Positions 61,412-64,000 of a stretch of 64,000 nt of DNA are shown piece after piece. The translations under genes were made by a program, and so were the position numbers. The notes under the pieces are model-generated. The model searched no databases. It was not told where the DNA came from and saw only the letters and a list, made by a program, of their open reading frames with translations. Origin of the DNA: Liolophura sinensis. Taxonomy: Eukaryota; Mollusca; Polyplacophora; Chitonida; Chitonidae. Numbering within the stretch: position 1 is the first letter of the stretch; each line of letters starts with the position of its first letter. The stretch is taken from assembly GCF_032854445.1 (NCBI RefSeq), contig NC_088303.1:32249501-32313500 (forward strand). The letters run 5' to 3'.

Positions 61412-63117
61412 TTATTTGTATTGGCACTTATGGTTGGTTGTTTTAATGCAAGCCTGATGCATCTTTAAGTGCGCAAAGGTGAAATTGGCTGGAGTTGACT
61501 GTAACATTTATAAAATAATTGACGGGAAAATTTTCACCTGTCACAAGAAATATTGAAATATTTGGCCATAGGAACTGATGTATTTCGTTTTTTGCCTACC
61601 ACAATATGAATTCTTATCATCTGTCAACAACAACATGCACATCTTCGCCAAGTTTTTTTCTATATAGCATAAAAATAGTCGTCAACTTTGTTTAATAAGA
61701 TGAAATACCATGCCATCTGTTATGTACAAGATGAAGGGTAATTTTATGATACATACCATATGGAATATGGATTTCTTCCATCACAAAGAACTACGTATCA
61801 AGTTAAACCTTTCCTAGTGGGATGTTAATGAACGAACACCAGCTGTGTGACATACATTCGCTTTGTTAACATATTTACTATTGCAGACATGTATATTGGA
61901 CGCAATGGATGCATACTTTTAACAGTGGACACCATGTTTTTTGTTGTGATGCTTACCAGACATTTACCAGAAATTTGCAATTTCTTGAAAGCCAAGTTCC
62001 AACTTCAAGGTAATTCGTCACCTTGATCGTGTTTTGTTAAGTGTTGCCGGGGAGAATTAAATTTAACAAAACTACTGATTTGCATATTATCTCAAAGACA
62101 AATATTCCTTTCTGACCTTGAACGTTCACCCATCTCTGAGGTCCGTGCTTTGTCCGACGAAAATGCAACTTTAGTTTTGAAAGTTGTGGGGAATTATTTA
62201 TGTATAGGGTCCACAGTTCTGTCTGTCTCTGTGAGGGTACTGATTGGCAGCAAGCCACTTTGCATGTCACTGGTTGACGTTATACTAGTTAACTTCCTGG
62301 TTTGACATAAATCAATGGTTTACTTTCTATCAAATGATGTACGTGTTTTTTTTTATTTTTAATGTATTTCCCATTTACGGTTTTGTAATAGATGACAACT
62401 ATCGTCACTCAACTCATTACCTGTAATTAGCACCTTCCAAGTCGTATATGTGGTGAATATATTGTATTTCACCGTAAATTTGGTATTTAAAAATCCACTT
62501 TCAGAAGCACATTATGGTTTGAAAATGACACTTTTGATTCCGACACTTCAGTTTTTTATATAAGAAATTAAGGTGGCCATCATATAAAATGTGCCACTCG
62601 AAAAATGCTAAACTTTAGATGAAATATATGCAGTATATTCGGGAAAAGGAATTAACATATTTACGTGAATTTATTGTGTATACCCCCTGAATACCGAGGC
62701 TTGCCCAGAAGACAATATATATGTCACTTTCCGGAAGTACGCTTTTTGTGTAAACTGGAAAATAAACAGATATGTTTTTGTACATAAACTTGTTATGGTC
62801 GTGCGACTACAAGTTGAACGAGAAAGAGATGATCTGAGAGCGATTAAACACGTCAAAGCAACGAAATATACACGGCAAACACCTGTACGTTTTACCCGTG
62901 AAGTACGAAGACAAATCACCCTGTAAGGTGAAATGTACATAGCCGGGTGAGAAATGGACATCCGTCAGTCACATGCCATTGTACGATGTCGTTATCTAGC
63001 TGGCCTGTCCACCCGCTATCGCCTGTTCGTGCACGGTTAGTCGAGAGGCCGTGTTGACAAAACTCTCCCCGTAATGCTTGCCGTTAATCAAAGACAAACA
63101 GAAATAATCCCAAAGGT
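61411..63117. other. Non-coding, nothing certain
   Basis: ORFs are short. The one at 62961-62671 (minus, 96 codons) has no domain. Confidence 0.5.
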
Positions 63118-63130
63118 TTTAAGGCATTTT

Positions 63131-63301
63131 ACCTGCCCTTATTTCTGCCCGGAGTGGATCGGCATGCTGGTGAAATCCCCCGGTGTTGCCATCTATCACT
63201 AGCTTGCCCCCTGTTTCAAGTACTTGATTTCCACACCGCCTTGAGAATTTCACCATGACCACTTGTCCATTGTTGACATAGTTAGGAGTGAGTACGAACA
63301 T
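63131..63301 (-). CDS. Possible orphan exon, unknown product (weak)
   Basis: A minus-strand frame from an ATG at 63301 reads MFVLTPNYVNNGQVVMVKFS and continues with ETGGKLVIDGNTGGF and QHADPLRAEIRAG, then meets GCAG|GTAAAA, an acceptable splice donor near 63131. Composition is less biased than most ORFs here. Upstream on the same strand, 63608-63354 holds another open frame (MTTTSFKYFSAAEV...NESEKCTFAWMGIYDFKYHG). I recognise no family in either. They could be exons of a neighbouring gene, transposon remnants or chance. Confidence 0.15.
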
Positions 63302-63607
63302 ATCCCTATATGTTCCAATCCCATTATTTCTTTCGTTTTACATGAATTTCATTTCAACTGTGTGGTGCTCCCGACATCTGTAAGATTGGATTCATGGACA
63401 TAACAAGTGCTCTGTTCGCTGAGAGTTGTATTCCAGTAACAACGACTGATCTGACAATCCCAGCCTTATATAAACGTGTATATAAGCTAGAACCGTGATA
63501 TTTGAAGTCATAGATACCCATCCATGCGAATGTGCATTTCTCCGACTCATTTATGATTAGTGGCATCACTTCTGCTGCACTGAAATATTTGAATGATGTT
63601 GTAGTCA

Positions 63608-63790
63608 TGAGCGTCAGACATTAAGCGTTGCACGCTATTAATGGTCAGGAATTAAGAGCTACACACACATTAGCATCATAAATAAGCGCTCTACACATTC
63701 ATAATTGTGTCAGACATTAAGTGATACACGTTCAGGAACGTCAGATATTCAGCGATACACGTTAAGGAACGTCAGATGTCAGGTCCTGTA
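63608..63790. repeat. Degenerate short tandem repeat ('gtcagacattaagcg')
   Basis: 'gcgtcagacattaagcg', 'gtgtcagacattaagtgata', 'acgtcagatattcagcgata' and 'acgtcagatgtcagg' with 'cacgtt-aggaacgtcag' links repeat at about 33 bases on the right side. The left side is more worn. Confidence 0.6.
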
Positions 63791-63975
63791 CACAGTACTT
63801 GAACCCCACCTTTCTCTCCCTGTGCCCACCAAAAGAAATCCCCTAAACGCAGAACAAACAAACTACACTTTCATCGAAACGAACAAAAAACATGTTGCCT
63901 TGGGGTGTGAAGAATCCACTATACTATGTAGCCTAATGACAGTCGCTTAGATGCAATAAACACTTTACTGGCGTA

Positions 63976-64000
63976 ATATATATATATATATATATATATA
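63976..64000. repeat. (AT)n microsatellite cut by the window edge
   Basis: A TA run that continues to the last base. Confidence 0.95.

Overview
This is eukaryotic, AT-rich, intron-containing DNA, almost certainly from a lophotrochozoan and most likely a mollusc (a bivalve or close relative). The evidence is the one recognisable gene, an Iroquois-class (Irx) homeobox gene with a protostome-type N-terminal motif, and a set of dispersed repeats: tRNA-derived SINE heads and a SINE 3' end (related to 'aaatattcttgagtacggcgt...aaataaata') that I associate with mollusc genomes. There are no bacterial genes, operons, rRNA, CRISPR arrays or convincing tRNA genes.

The Irx gene lies on the minus strand between about 38.3 and 50.2 kb. 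Four coding exons can be placed: 50212-49823 (N-terminal cysteine motif), 48445-48328 (optionally extended upstream to 48497), 46874-46489 (complete TALE homeodomain followed by an acidic tract) and 39400-38667 (Ser-rich C-terminal region with a divergent Iro box and the stop codon). Introns 2 and 3 join in exactly matching phase (2/2 and 1/1). Intron 1 has two possible in-frame solutions, described in the findings. An acceptor-like site directly before 50212, and the absence of the usual Irx N-terminus, suggest at least one further 5' exon outside the recognised part. The promoter was therefore not located.

The other roughly 52 kb is non-coding: about 38 kb downstream of the gene (1-38.3 kb) and 14 kb upstream (50.2-64 kb). 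It holds AT, CT, GT and AAT microsatellites, at least eight minisatellite or tandem arrays, SINE copies, two foldback inverted repeats, and stretches of higher-complexity sequence rich in homeodomain, T-box or nuclear-receptor-like sites that could be enhancers. Irx genes in many animals sit in gene-poor, enhancer-rich neighbourhoods, and this layout fits that. Most long ORFs here are chance or repeat-derived. I found no evidence for a new defence or mobile system. The most unusual items are the competing splice solutions in the Irx gene, a 45-bp minisatellite whose length variants all keep reading frame, a compound 24/21-bp minisatellite, and a near-perfect foldback element.
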